64,000 nucleotides of DNA, from positions 61,429-125,428 of the forward strand of contig NZ_BCTC01000006.1 of NCBI RefSeq assembly GCF_001571085.1, written 5' to 3'. Position numbers and translations under genes: made by a program. Below are positions 33,283 to 41,831 of this stretch, piece after piece. The notes below the pieces were generated by a model. It was not told where the DNA came from. It did not search any database and worked only from the letters and a program-made list of their open reading frames with translations. Source of the stretch: Azohydromonas lata NBRC 102462. GTDB lineage: Bacteria; Pseudomonadota; Gammaproteobacteria; Burkholderiales; Burkholderiaceae_C. Numbering within the stretch: the first letter of the stretch is position 1; the number at the start of each line of letters is the position of its first letter.

Positions 33283-34170
33283 TCAGGGGGCCCAATGCGT
33301 GGCGATATCGGCGATCACCCGGCCGTCGCCGCCGCGGCACACCTGGGTCCAGCTCCAATGGCCGCGCCCGGCGGCCCGCCTGGCCAGCAGGCGCAGCTCC
33401 AGCATCTCCCCGACGTTCACGTTGCCGTGGAAAACCATTTGCCGCTCCCGCACGGACGCCTGTCCATCGGCCAGCCCCCAGGCCCAGTGGGCCCTGTCCG
33501 CCAGCGCCTGGAAGCTGGCGAAGTAGAGCAGGCCGGCGCCGTTGAAGTCGTTGGACGGGCAAGGGCGCAGCGCCTGCGCCGCCAGTGGTTGCGCGTGCGC
33601 ATCCAGCGCAAAGCGTTCAAGCCAGGCGCCCGCGCGCACGGCACGCGCGCCTTCCGCGCAGGCGGCCGCCTCCTCGGCGATGGCGGGGTCCGGCGTGCCG
33701 GCGCCGGCCGCCATGGGCACGCGCAGCACCGAATGGTTGTCGCCCTCGCGTTGGCGGGCCACGAAGGCCGAGAGCATCTCCAGCCGCGCCAGCGCGCCAT
33801 CGGCGCCCACCAGCAGGTGGCGGCTGTAGTGGCGTGAGCGCCCAACCCGCGTGCCGTCCAGGTGCCAGCGCAGCGGCTGGTCCTCCTGCACGTCCTGCAG
33901 GCGGGCTTCGCGCAGGTGCACCTGCGTGAAGGCGGCATAGACGCGGCGGCCCTGCGCGTCGCGCAGCTCGCCGGGGCGGCAGCCCAGGCCGGCGGCCAGG
34001 TGCTGCCAATGCCTGTGGCCCGCCTCCTTGAGCAGCCAGTTTTCCGACAGGCCCAGGCTGTTGAGCTGGGGCATGCCCACGAGCAGCTCCGCCGTGTCCC
34101 GTGCGGATTGCGCCGGGCCCGGCGTGCCGCCGCGCTCGCCTGTTGCGGCCCAAGTGGAGTCGGTGCGCAT
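33283..34170 (-). CDS. Pnap_2097-family protein (LnmK-like hotdog fold)
   Basis: A 295-residue protein with LLVGMPQLNSLGLSENWLLK near the N-terminus and FNGAGLLYFASFQALADRAH in the second half, which match my memory of the Pnap_2097 biosynthetic family related to the acyltransferase/decarboxylase LnmK. The second half reads as a hotdog-type thioesterase-like domain. It is the last gene of the nitrilase cluster, 12 bases after the flavoprotein. LnmK-type enzymes act on carrier-protein thioesters, so it may process an acyl group made by this cluster. The family assignment is good; the reaction is unknown. Confidence 0.65.
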   Translation of the reverse strand: MRTDSTWAATGERGGTPGPAQSARDTAELLVGMPQLNSLGLSENWLLKEAGHRHWQHLAAGLGCRPGELRDAQGRRVYAAFTQVHLREARLQDVQEDQPLRWHLDGTRVGRSRHYSRHLLVGADGALARLEMLSAFVARQREGDNHSVLRVPMAAGAGTPDPAIAEEAAACAEGARAVRAGAWLERFALDAHAQPLAAQALRPCPSNDFNGAGLLYFASFQALADRAHWAWGLADGQASVRERQMVFHGNVNVGEMLELRLLARRAAGRGHWSWTQVCRGGDGRVIADIATHWAP

Positions 34171-34182
34171 GGCCGTGCCGCG

Positions 34183-35499
34183 TCAGGTCAGGGCGGGCTC
34201 GGCGGCGCGCTGCGGCTGCGTTCGGTCCTCGCGCGGGGCGGCCAGCCGCTGCGCGATCACGCCCACCAGGTGCTGCGCGTCGTCCGCCACGCCCAGGAAG
34301 CGCCCCGAGCCCCAGGTGTGCAGCCACGGCAGGCCCAGGAAATACAGGCCCGCCACGGGCGAGACGCCGCGGGTGAAGCGCGGGTGGCCGCGGCCGTCGA
34401 AGGCCGGCAGGTCTATCCAGCGGTAGTCGGCGCGAAAGCCAATGGCCCACACGATGCTCGTGATGCCGGCGGCGCGCAGGTCCAGCGTGGCCGGGTCCGC
34501 GGCCGGCGCCCACACCTTCTCGAACGGGGCTTCCTCGGGCGCCTCCAGGCCGGCGTTGGCGATGTACTTGTCGATGTCGCGGCGGATGCTGCAGTACACC
34601 TCGTCGGCCTCGTCGAGGTTGCGGGTGAGGTCAGTCTTGAACGTGACCTGGCCGTCGCGGATGTCGTCCAGCGTGCCGTAGAGCTTGACGCCTTCGAGCG
34701 CGAAGCGGCGCAGGTCGATCTCGTGGCCGCCGTCGCGGCCCGTCATGTAGTGGTTGGTCTTGTGGCGCGCTTCGTCGCCCAAGGGGTGGCGGTCCACCGT
34801 GAGCTGGTAGAAGCCCAGCTCGTGCAGCCACTCGGTGGCCTCGCGGCCGCGGTACACGCGCGGCGAGCGCGGCGCGGAGCCGACGGCCAGGTGCACCTGT
34901 CGCCCGGCCAGGTGCAGGTCTTCCATGATCTGCACGCCCGACTGTCCGGAGCCCACCACCAGCACCCCGCCCGGCGGCAACTGCTGCGGGTTGCGGTAGG
35001 CCACGGAGTGCACCTGCACGATGTCGGCCGGCAGGGCATGCGCGCAGGCTGGGACGATGGGGATGTCGTAGCCGCCGGTGGCCACCACCACGTGGTCCGC
35101 GCGGCACGTGCCCAAGGAGGTTTCCACCTCGAAGCCGCCCGCGGCCGGGCGGCTCACGCGGGTGACGGCCACGCCCTCGATCAGCGGCGGCTGCACCTTG
35201 GCGGCGAAGGCTTCCAGGTAGGCCACGATCTCGTCGCGCAGCATGAAACCCTGGGGTTGCGGCCCGGCGTAGGGAAAGTCGGGCAGCCGGCACTGCCAGT
35301 TGGGCGTGACCAGGCAGAAGCTGTCCCAGCGCTCGCTGCGCCAGGAGTGGCCGACACGGCGCTTTTCCAGGACGACGTGCGCGATGCCCTGCTGCTTCAG
35401 GTAGTGGCTGGCCGACAGGCCGGCCTGCCCGCCGCCGATGACGACGACCGGGTAGTGCGGCGCCAGCGTGGCGGCGGAGGTTTTATGGGCGTTGCTCAT
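34183..35499 (-). CDS. MSMEG_0569-family flavin-dependent oxidoreductase
   Basis: A 438-residue FAD/NAD(P)H enzyme. It has an N-terminal FAD motif [20 protein letters not shown], a middle NAD(P) motif [20 protein letters not shown], and a C-terminal ATG-like block ([11 protein letters not shown], then [20 protein letters not shown]). The arrangement resembles flavin monooxygenases of the FMO/BVMO-like group. It is a core member of the Nit1C cluster and likely oxidises an amine or N-containing intermediate. The next gene upstream ends 80 bases away, the widest gap in the cluster. Confidence 0.88.
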   Translation of the reverse strand: MSNAHKTSAATLAPHYPVVVIGGGQAGLSASHYLKQQGIAHVVLEKRRVGHSWRSERWDSFCLVTPNWQCRLPDFPYAGPQPQGFMLRDEIVAYLEAFAAKVQPPLIEGVAVTRVSRPAAGGFEVETSLGTCRADHVVVATGGYDIPIVPACAHALPADIVQVHSVAYRNPQQLPPGGVLVVGSGQSGVQIMEDLHLAGRQVHLAVGSAPRSPRVYRGREATEWLHELGFYQLTVDRHPLGDEARHKTNHYMTGRDGGHEIDLRRFALEGVKLYGTLDDIRDGQVTFKTDLTRNLDEADEVYCSIRRDIDKYIANAGLEAPEEAPFEKVWAPAADPATLDLRAAGITSIVWAIGFRADYRWIDLPAFDGRGHPRFTRGVSPVAGLYFLGLPWLHTWGSGRFLGVADDAQHLVGVIAQRLAAPREDRTQPQRAAEPALT

Positions 35500-35579
35500 G
35501 GTGTGTTCTCAGGGTGGGACGGTGGCGGAAGGTGGCGAAGGGGCAAAGGGGCAAACGGAAAAGGGGAGCGGGCGGCGCC

Positions 35580-35873
35580 TCAATGCGCGGGGCCGAAGCC
35601 GAGGACTTCGACGCGTGCGCCGGGCTGTCCGGCCCAGCGGCGCGCCTGGGCTTCAAGCCGGCTGAGCTGGTCGTCGGCCCGCGAGCAGGCGAAGCCGAAC
35701 TTGGCCCGCACGCGCTCGTTGGCGATGGCGGTGGTCTCGCGCAGTTGGGCCATGAAGCTCTCCAGCGCGTAGGCCTGGCCGGGCTGGAAGTAGTCCTGGA
35801 TCACCAGCGAGGGCGAGTAGCAGACCGTTTCGCTGGCATCGGGCCAGCGCAGCGTGTAGTGCATGGCGGGCAT
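35580..35873 (-). CDS. MSMEG_0570-family nitrogen-starvation response protein
   Basis: A 97-residue protein: MPAMHYTLRWPDASETVCYS, then PSLVIQDYFQPGQAYALESF and an Arg/Glu-rich helical middle. It matches the small conserved MSMEG_0570 component of the nitrilase cluster. Its role is unknown; relatives are named for induction under nitrogen starvation. It begins 9 bases after the glycosyltransferase stop. Confidence 0.85.
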   Translation of the reverse strand: MPAMHYTLRWPDASETVCYSPSLVIQDYFQPGQAYALESFMAQLRETTAIANERVRAKFGFACSRADDQLSRLEAQARRWAGQPGARVEVLGFGPAH

Positions 35874-35882
35874 GTTTTCCTT

Positions 35883-37106
35883 TCAGGAACAGGCAAGGGC
35901 AGGGGGACGCGCGTCGGCGGGCGCGTCGGCAGTGGTGGCGGGCCGCAGCACCTCGCGGTACCAGGCCTCGTGCAGGGCGGCGCTGCGCGTCCAGCCGTGC
36001 TCCAGGCACACGCGCGGCGGCGTGGGCGGGCGCGGCAGCAGCGCGGCCTGCCGCAGTCCGGCGGCGACGGAGCGCTCGTCCAGCGGGTCGCACCACGCCA
36101 CGGCCGGGCAGCCGGCCAGGTGCTCGGTGAAGGGCGGCCGGTCGGAGACCAGCACCGGCGTGCCGCAGGCCAGCGCCTCCAGCGCCACGAGGCCGAAGCC
36201 CTCGACCAGCGAGGGCAGGGCCAGCAGCCGCGCGCGGCGCATGAGCGGGGGCAAGGCCGCATCCGGCAACGGGCCGGTGCGCCACACGGCGGCCTGCGGG
36301 CCCTCGTCCAGGCCCAGCTCGCGCAGCGCGGCGCTCCAGCCGCGCAGTGCGGGGCCGTGGTCCAGCAGGCTGGCGCCGCCGGCCATCACCAGGCGGGCGC
36401 CGGACCAGGCCGCGTCCGTGGCGCGCAGGTGGGCAAAGGCGCGCAGCAGCCGCAGGCTGTTCTTGCGCTGTTCGATGCCGCCCACGGCCAGGCACAGCGG
36501 TGCGCCGTCGGCCGCCAGCCCAAGCGCCTGCAGCGTGGCCGCGTCGCCGGCCTGCGGCGCGGGCGTGAAATGCGCGAGGTTCACGCCGTTGAACATGCGC
36601 CGCGGCGCCACGCCGTGCTCATGGCGCATCCGCTCGCACCACGTGTCGCTCACGCAGGCCAGCGCGTGCGCCGCGCGCCAGGCGCGCTCCTGCCAGGCCG
36701 CGAGCGTCGGCTCACTGAACTCGTCCAGGTGGTGCACGGTGCGTACCCAGGGCGGCAGGCCGGGGCCGCGCTGCGCCAGCGCGGCCAGCGCGTTGCCGCT
36801 GAGGCTGTCCTGGGCGTGCAGCAGCTCGAAACGGCCGGCCTCCAGCACGGCGGGCAACCCCGCTTCCAGTGCGGCGATGCGTTGCCCAACCTGCTCGACC
36901 AGCGGGCCCGTCACCCGCGGCTGCGCCACCAGCGCCACGCGGCAGGCGACCTCGCGGAACAGCCGCTGCCCCGGCTCGGCCGGCGCGATGACGGTCACCG
37001 CCTGCCCGCGCGCCGTGAGCGCCTCGGCCAGCTCCAGCGTGTGCACCACGCCGCCGCGCGGCAGCACCGAGTGCGTCAGCAGCGCGATGCGCAGCCCCGC
37101 GCTCAT
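35883..37106 (-). CDS. MSMEG_0565-family glycosyltransferase (GT4-like)
   Basis: A 407-residue GT-B glycosyltransferase. The N-terminal acceptor half starts LRIALLTHSVLPRGGVVHTL. The donor half has VGGIEQRKNSLRLLRAFAHL and the GT4 nucleotide-sugar motif PSLVEGFGLVALEALACGTP. It has no signal or membrane segment. The start overlaps the AIR synthase-like stop by four bases. As part of Nit1C it probably glycosylates the cluster product or an intermediate. Confidence 0.9.
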   Translation of the reverse strand: MSAGLRIALLTHSVLPRGGVVHTLELAEALTARGQAVTVIAPAEPGQRLFREVACRVALVAQPRVTGPLVEQVGQRIAALEAGLPAVLEAGRFELLHAQDSLSGNALAALAQRGPGLPPWVRTVHHLDEFSEPTLAAWQERAWRAAHALACVSDTWCERMRHEHGVAPRRMFNGVNLAHFTPAPQAGDAATLQALGLAADGAPLCLAVGGIEQRKNSLRLLRAFAHLRATDAAWSGARLVMAGGASLLDHGPALRGWSAALRELGLDEGPQAAVWRTGPLPDAALPPLMRRARLLALPSLVEGFGLVALEALACGTPVLVSDRPPFTEHLAGCPAVAWCDPLDERSVAAGLRQAALLPRPPTPPRVCLEHGWTRSAALHEAWYREVLRPATTADAPADARPPALACS

Positions 37107-38137
37107 GCCGACCTCCGGCCGGTCATGAAGGTTTCAACAGCAAAGTCCCACAGCCCGGCTTCCTGCGGCGTGCCGCCATCGGTCTCGCCCAAGCTCAGCA
37201 GCACGCGCTTCTCGGCCGTGACCGCGCCGATGTCCTCGCAGGCGATGCCGCGCGCCGCGAAGCGGCGGGCCACCGCGTCGGCCTGCGCCGGCCGCACGCT
37301 CAGCAGGTAGCCGAAGCTGGGAAAGGCGCTGAGCCAGCGTTGCCGCGCCGCGTCGGCGGCTTCGCCAGTGGCCCGCCAGTCCGGCACGCCGCTTGGGCGG
37401 GGCAGGCGGTCCAGGGCGATGCGCGCCCCCACGCCGGAGCACTCCAGCAGCATCAGCGCCGTGCCCAGCGCGCCGGCCATGGAGATGTCCTTGCCCGCGT
37501 CGCACAAGCCGTCCTCGGCCAGCGCGGGCAGCAGCGCCAGGTCCTCGCGCAGCCGCGCGGGGGGCGCCTCGGTGGAGGCGTTCCAGAAGGGATAGGGGTC
37601 GTGCCAGTGGCCGCGCAAGTCCACGGCCATCAGCAGCCGGTCGCCCGGCCGGGCGGCGAAGCTGGAGATGAGCCGGCGCGCGTGGCCCAGCACCGCCACG
37701 GCCAGTTGCCCGGCGGCGCTGCGCAGGTTGGTGTGGCCGCCCACCAGCGGCACGCCGTAGCGTTCACAGGCCGCGCGCATGCCGGCCAGCAGCTCGGCGG
37801 CCTGCGCCTCGCCCGGGCTCCACAACGCGTCCACCACCGCCACGGGACGGCCGCCCATGGCGGCCACGTCGCTGAGGTTGACCATCACGGCGCTGTAGCC
37901 GGCGAACCAGGGCCAGGCCTGCACGAAGTCCTGCACCAGCCCCTCGATGGCCAGCAGTTGCCAGCCGCCGTGGCCGTCCGGCAGTGCCGCGCAGTCGTCG
38001 CCATTGGGCATGGCGGTGCCGGCCGCGCCCGCGTCCGTGGCCGGGTCCAGGCGCCGCAGCACGGCGCCGATGTCGCCCTTGTGCGCGAAGCCGCGGCTGG
38101 CGCGCAGCGAGGCGATGAGCGCCTGTAAATCAGTCAT
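37103..38137 (-). CDS. sll0787-family AIR synthase-like protein
   Basis: A 344-residue protein of the PurM/ThiL/HypE superfamily: [20 protein letters not shown] gives the N-terminal GDD block, [20 protein letters not shown] the metal/ATP region, and [14 protein letters not shown] the end. Relatives bind ATP and activate carbonyl or carboxamide oxygen for ring closure. In Nit1C it may drive ATP-dependent dehydration or cyclisation. It overlaps both neighbours (8 bases with the acetyltransferase, 4 with the glycosyltransferase). Confidence 0.87.
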   Translation of the reverse strand: MTDLQALIASLRASRGFAHKGDIGAVLRRLDPATDAGAAGTAMPNGDDCAALPDGHGGWQLLAIEGLVQDFVQAWPWFAGYSAVMVNLSDVAAMGGRPVAVVDALWSPGEAQAAELLAGMRAACERYGVPLVGGHTNLRSAAGQLAVAVLGHARRLISSFAARPGDRLLMAVDLRGHWHDPYPFWNASTEAPPARLREDLALLPALAEDGLCDAGKDISMAGALGTALMLLECSGVGARIALDRLPRPSGVPDWRATGEAADAARQRWLSAFPSFGYLLSVRPAQADAVARRFAARGIACEDIGAVTAEKRVLLSLGETDGGTPQEAGLWDFAVETFMTGRRSA

Positions 38138-38738
38138 GGCGGCCTCCGCGCGCGGCCTGCGCCAGGACGAAGCCGGCATAGGGCGTGTCGCAGGGCGGGT
38201 AGTGCGCCAGGTCGGCGCGCATGCGCGCGTGGGCGCGGCCATGCAGCACCACCTCGTCCAGCACCTGCCAGCGCAGCCGCCGGAACAGCGGGACGTTCTG
38301 CGCCTGCACGTGGGCCAGGAATTCGGTGCAGCCCAGCGCGTGCGCGCTGCTCACGGCCAGGCGGATGAGCGTGCTGCCCAGCGCACCGTGGCGGCGCCAG
38401 TCGTGCCGCACGGCCAGGCGCGAGCCCCACCAGCGCCCGCGCGCCTCCTCGTGGATGCGCACCGTGCCCACGACCTCCGCGGGCTGCCCGCCCCAGCAGG
38501 ACAGCGCCACCAGCAACTGCGTGCTGGGCTCGCGCAGGTCGATGTCGTCGAGGTCGTCGCCTTGAAAGAGGCGCTGCTCGTCGCAGAACACCTGGCGCCG
38601 CAGCGCCAGGGCCTGCGCCTGCATCCAGGGCCCGCTGGCCCACTGGATGCGGAACTCCTGCGGCTCGAAGGTGAAGGGCAGCTCGCACCAGGGCAGCGGC
38701 GCCGTGGCGCCCCGGTCGGCGTGCGTGGCGAGGTGCAT
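38130..38738 (-). CDS. MSMEG_0567-family N-acetyltransferase
   Basis: A 202-residue GNAT protein: ALALRRQVFCDEQRLFQGDD is the N-terminal block, VVGTVRIHEEARGRWWGSRL the central strands, and WRRHGALGSTLIRLAVSSAH the acetyl-CoA pyrophosphate loop region. It is a core Nit1C member (MSMEG_0567/Sll0786 type). It probably acetylates an amine intermediate of the cluster. It follows the radical SAM gene by 17 bases. Confidence 0.87.
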   Translation of the reverse strand: MHLATHADRGATAPLPWCELPFTFEPQEFRIQWASGPWMQAQALALRRQVFCDEQRLFQGDDLDDIDLREPSTQLLVALSCWGGQPAEVVGTVRIHEEARGRWWGSRLAVRHDWRRHGALGSTLIRLAVSSAHALGCTEFLAHVQAQNVPLFRRLRWQVLDEVVLHGRAHARMRADLAHYPPCDTPYAGFVLAQAARGGRHD

Positions 38739-38755
38739 GCGTGTGCTCCCCGGGC

Positions 38756-39901
38756 TCAGGCCGCCAGCGGCGTTTCGTAGCGCGAGAGCGTCGAGCACGC
38801 GGCGCAGCGCCCGCAGCCGGCCTTGATGTCGCCGGCGCGCAGGCCCGCCTCGGCCACCATGCGGCCCAGCGGCTCCAGCACGCTGCGCATGAACTCGGCC
38901 GGCGGGGCGGGGTAGTCCTCCAGCGGCGTGCCGCTGATGGGCACGAAGGGCACCACGAAGGGGTACACGCCCACCTCCAGCAGCCGCCGGCTCGTGGCCA
39001 GCAGCGTCTCGGCCGAATCGCCCAGCCCGGCCAGCAGGTACGTCGAGACCTGCCCGCGGCCGAACACCGCCACCGCGGCCTCGAAGGCGTCCCAGTAGCG
39101 CGACAGCGGCACCTCGGCCTTGCCGGGCAGGATGCGCTGGCGCAGCGCCTCGCCGACCACTTCCAGGTGCATGCCCAGCGTGTCCACGCCCGCGTCCTTC
39201 AGGCGCCGGAACCAGGCGTCCGAGTCCGGCGGCTCGCACTGCGCCTGCAGCGGCAGGTCCACCGCGGCCTTCACGGCCTGCGCGCTCTCGCACAGCACCA
39301 GGGCGCCGCGGTCCGGCGTGGCCGGCGTGCCGGTGGTCATCACCATGTGCTTCACACCATCGAGCTCCACGGCGGCCCGGGCGACCTCGGCGAGCTGCTG
39401 CGGCGTCTTGCGGGCGATGGTGCGCCCCGCCGCCAGCGACTGGCCGATGGCGCAGAAGCGGCAGGCCTTGCGCCGGCTCTCGTAGCGGATGCAGGTCTGC
39501 AGCACCGTGGTGGCGAGCACGTCGGCGCCGTGCAGCGTGGCGATGTGGCTGTAGGGAATGCCGTCGGCCGTGCTGCGGGCGTAGAAGCGCGGCTGCGTGG
39601 GAAAGCCGATGCTCGCGATGGGAATGCCGCCGCGGCGCAGCGTGCTGCGCCCGTCGGCCCCGGGCGCGTCGGCCACGAAGGGCGAGGTGAAGGCGCCGGC
39701 GGTGTGCACCGGGACCATCAGCGTCGTCCCGTCCACGGTGACGGCCTTGTGGTCCGAGGGGCCGGCGCCGCCGCGGCGGCTGGGCGCGCCGCTGCCCGGG
39801 TCGGCCAGGCGCAGCCCAAGCGACTGCAGCTCGGTCATCAGCCGGTGCGTGGTGCCGGCGTTTTCAGAGGCGGAAAGCGGGGCCAGGGCGGGCTCGGTCA
39901 T
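38756..39901 (-). CDS. MSMEG_0568-family radical SAM enzyme
   Basis: A 381-residue radical SAM protein starting MTEPALAPLSASENAGTTHR with an AAGGAA ribosome site. The cluster cysteines appear as CIRYESRRKACRFCAI (Cys137, 147, 150), a CX9CX2C spacing instead of CX3CX2C. A second Cys set, AGCGRCAACS (363, 366, 369), lies at the C-terminus and could hold an auxiliary Fe-S cluster. The TIM-barrel motifs VKHMVMTTGTP and LGMHLEVVGEA follow. It is a core Nit1C enzyme acting next to the nitrilase; the reaction is not known. Confidence 0.87.
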   Translation of the reverse strand: MTEPALAPLSASENAGTTHRLMTELQSLGLRLADPGSGAPSRRGGAGPSDHKAVTVDGTTLMVPVHTAGAFTSPFVADAPGADGRSTLRRGGIPIASIGFPTQPRFYARSTADGIPYSHIATLHGADVLATTVLQTCIRYESRRKACRFCAIGQSLAAGRTIARKTPQQLAEVARAAVELDGVKHMVMTTGTPATPDRGALVLCESAQAVKAAVDLPLQAQCEPPDSDAWFRRLKDAGVDTLGMHLEVVGEALRQRILPGKAEVPLSRYWDAFEAAVAVFGRGQVSTYLLAGLGDSAETLLATSRRLLEVGVYPFVVPFVPISGTPLEDYPAPPAEFMRSVLEPLGRMVAEAGLRAGDIKAGCGRCAACSTLSRYETPLAA

Positions 39902-39926
39902 GGTGGGTTCCTTGGGACGGTGGGGG

Positions 39927-40952
39927 TCAGGCCGGGAGGCGGGGGGCGTCCGCCATGGCGGCGGGGGTGTCGGCAGCCACCGGCGATGCGGCCGCAACTT
40001 CCGTGGCGGCGGGCCGCAGCGGCTGCGTGGTGGCCGCGCTCTCGCGGCGTATGGCCAGGCTCAGCAGCTCGGGGCGGGCGTAGTGCCCCACCGAATCCAT
40101 CATTCGCTTGCGCTTGGCGATGAGCGAGAGGTCCAGGTCGGCCACGACCAGGCCCTCGCCCTCGGTCAACGGCTCGGCCAGGTACTTGCCTTCCGGCGAG
40201 ACGATGGCGCTGTGGCAGCCGCCGCGAAGCGCCCCCTGCAGCTTCTCGTCCGGCGTGATGGCGCGGACCTGCTCCGGCGTGAGCCAGCCCGTGGCGTTGA
40301 CCACGAAACAGCCGGACTCCAGCGCGTGGTGGCGGATGGTCACGCCCATCTGGTCCGCGAAGACCTGGCCGACCAGCGAGCCCGGGAACTGCGCGCAGTG
40401 GATTTCCTCGTGCTGCGCCATGAGCGCATAGCGCGCCAGCGGGTTGTAGTGCTCCCAGCAGGCCAGGGCGCCGACGCGGCCCACGCGCGTGTCCACGGCC
40501 GTCAGCCCGCTGGCGTCGCCCTGGCCCCAGACCATGCGCTCGTGGTAGGTGGGCGTGATCTTGCGGCGCTTGAGCAGCAGCGCGCCGTCGGCGTCGAAGA
40601 CGAGCTGCGTGTTGTAGAGGCTGCCGTGGTCGCGCTCGTTGACGCCCAGCACCACCACCATGCCGGCCTCGCGGGCGGCGGCGGCCACGGCCTGCGTCAT
40701 GGGCCCGGGCACGCTGGGCGCGCGCTCCATGAGCTGCAGGTGCGCCGCGCCCTGCAGCACCGGCGGCTGGACGAAGGAGAAGTAGGGGTAGTAGGGAACG
40801 AAGGTCTCGGGGAAGACGATCAGTTCCACCCCGCGCCGTGCGGCGTCGCGAATGGTTTGCAGCACGCGCGCGGTGGTGCCGTCGGCGCTGTCCAGGTCGG
40901 GGGCGATCTGCGCGGCGGCGGCGCGCACCGACTTGCGCTTCGTGTCAGCCAT
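39927..40952 (-). CDS. Nit6803-family nitrilase
   Basis: A 341-residue nitrilase. The catalytic triad is present: Glu49 ([14 protein letters not shown]), Lys131 ([18 protein letters not shown]) and Cys165 ([15 protein letters not shown]). The order and spacing are normal for the superfamily. It belongs to the clade of the Synechocystis enzyme Nit6803 in the conserved Nit1C cluster, which in Pseudomonas has been tied to growth on cyanide as nitrogen source. It hydrolyses a nitrile to acid and ammonia; the natural nitrile is not settled. The C-terminal 35 residues are an Ala/Thr-rich tail. Confidence 0.92.
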   Translation of the reverse strand: MADTKRKSVRAAAAQIAPDLDSADGTTARVLQTIRDAARRGVELIVFPETFVPYYPYFSFVQPPVLQGAAHLQLMERAPSVPGPMTQAVAAAAREAGMVVVLGVNERDHGSLYNTQLVFDADGALLLKRRKITPTYHERMVWGQGDASGLTAVDTRVGRVGALACWEHYNPLARYALMAQHEEIHCAQFPGSLVGQVFADQMGVTIRHHALESGCFVVNATGWLTPEQVRAITPDEKLQGALRGGCHSAIVSPEGKYLAEPLTEGEGLVVADLDLSLIAKRKRMMDSVGHYARPELLSLAIRRESAATTQPLRPAATEVAAASPVAADTPAAMADAPRLPA

Positions 40953-40965
40953 GTCGGTGCTCCCC

Positions 40966-41448
40966 TTACAGGGTCCAGGTGTCGAGGATGAAGGCGCCGG
41001 CCTTGCGGTGCAGCAGCACCAGGTCCAGCACGTCCAGCGGGTTGATGGGGCGTATGCCCTCGATCAGCGCACCCTCGCCGTGGCCGTAGAGCGCCTGCAG
41101 CGCGAAGCGGCAGGCGTAGACCTTGCCGCCCTCGGCGATGAACTTGGTGATCTGGTTGTTGAAGTTCTGGTGGCCGGGAAAGGCCTCGTCGCCCAGCTTG
41201 GGGAAGCCGCGCTTGACGCCCAGCGTCACGCCCGGGCCGTAGAGCAGGACGGACGTGTCGAAACCCTTGCGCTGCAGCCGCGTGGCCTGCAGCAGGTTCA
41301 CCAGGCCGATGGAGCCCTCGAAGGCCACGGTGTGGAAGGTGACCAGCGCCTTCTCGCCCGGCTCGGCCTTCACGTCCTCGAAGACCTTCTCTTCGTAATC
41401 GACCAGGAAATCGCCCTTCTGGGCGGCGGGATGGGTGACCTTGGGCAT
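40966..41448 (-). CDS. MSMEG_0572-family nitrogen-starvation response protein
   Basis: A 160-residue protein ([20 protein letters not shown] start, GAGGAAG ribosome site). The fold appears DsrE-like: [40 protein letters not shown], then [20 protein letters not shown] with one Cys. It is the first gene of the Nit1C operon and divergent from the MocR regulator. Its exact job is unknown. Confidence 0.88.
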   Translation of the reverse strand: MPKVTHPAAQKGDFLVDYEEKVFEDVKAEPGEKALVTFHTVAFEGSIGLVNLLQATRLQRKGFDTSVLLYGPGVTLGVKRGFPKLGDEAFPGHQNFNNQITKFIAEGGKVYACRFALQALYGHGEGALIEGIRPINPLDVLDLVLLHRKAGAFILDTWTL

Positions 41449-41570
41449 GGCTGCTTCCTCTTGCGGTGTGGAGTGACGCGCGGGCCGGACATCGGCCCCT
41501 TTGGGCGTCTTGGCCGGCGGCTGCCGGACGAGGACTCCATTGCGACGCGCATGCCAATCGGCGCGCGGGC

Positions 41571-41763
41571 CATGCAACCAACATGCGATCAACAGAGTGA
41601 AAAGCGGGCTGCGCCGCGGCCGGGCGGCCGTGCGCGGGGCTTGCCGCAGGGCGTTGGGGGCCGCACCAAGAGCGGACGCGGGCCCATGCAATCAATGCAT
41701 CCGATCAAGGGCGCGCATGCACCGCGATTGACCAGGCCCAAGGCGAAAATCCGCTGCGATCAA
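41571..41763. promoter_or_regulatory. Repeated sites in the MocR/Nit1C divergent promoter region
   Basis: The 383-base gap 41449-41831 holds no gene. Two related elements of 22-24 bases lie at 41571-41592 and 41685-41708, both starting CATGCAA(C/T)CAA and ending GATCAA. A third partial copy (GCGATCAA) is at 41756-41763. Direct repeats with conserved halves are typical MocR sites. A GATCAA core is shared by all three copies. Confidence 0.6.
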
Positions 41764-41831
41764 GGGCTGCGACCGGCACGCTTCGTGCGGCTGTGGGCCC
41801 CTGCCGATTCGGCCTGCGCGGCCCCACTGTC

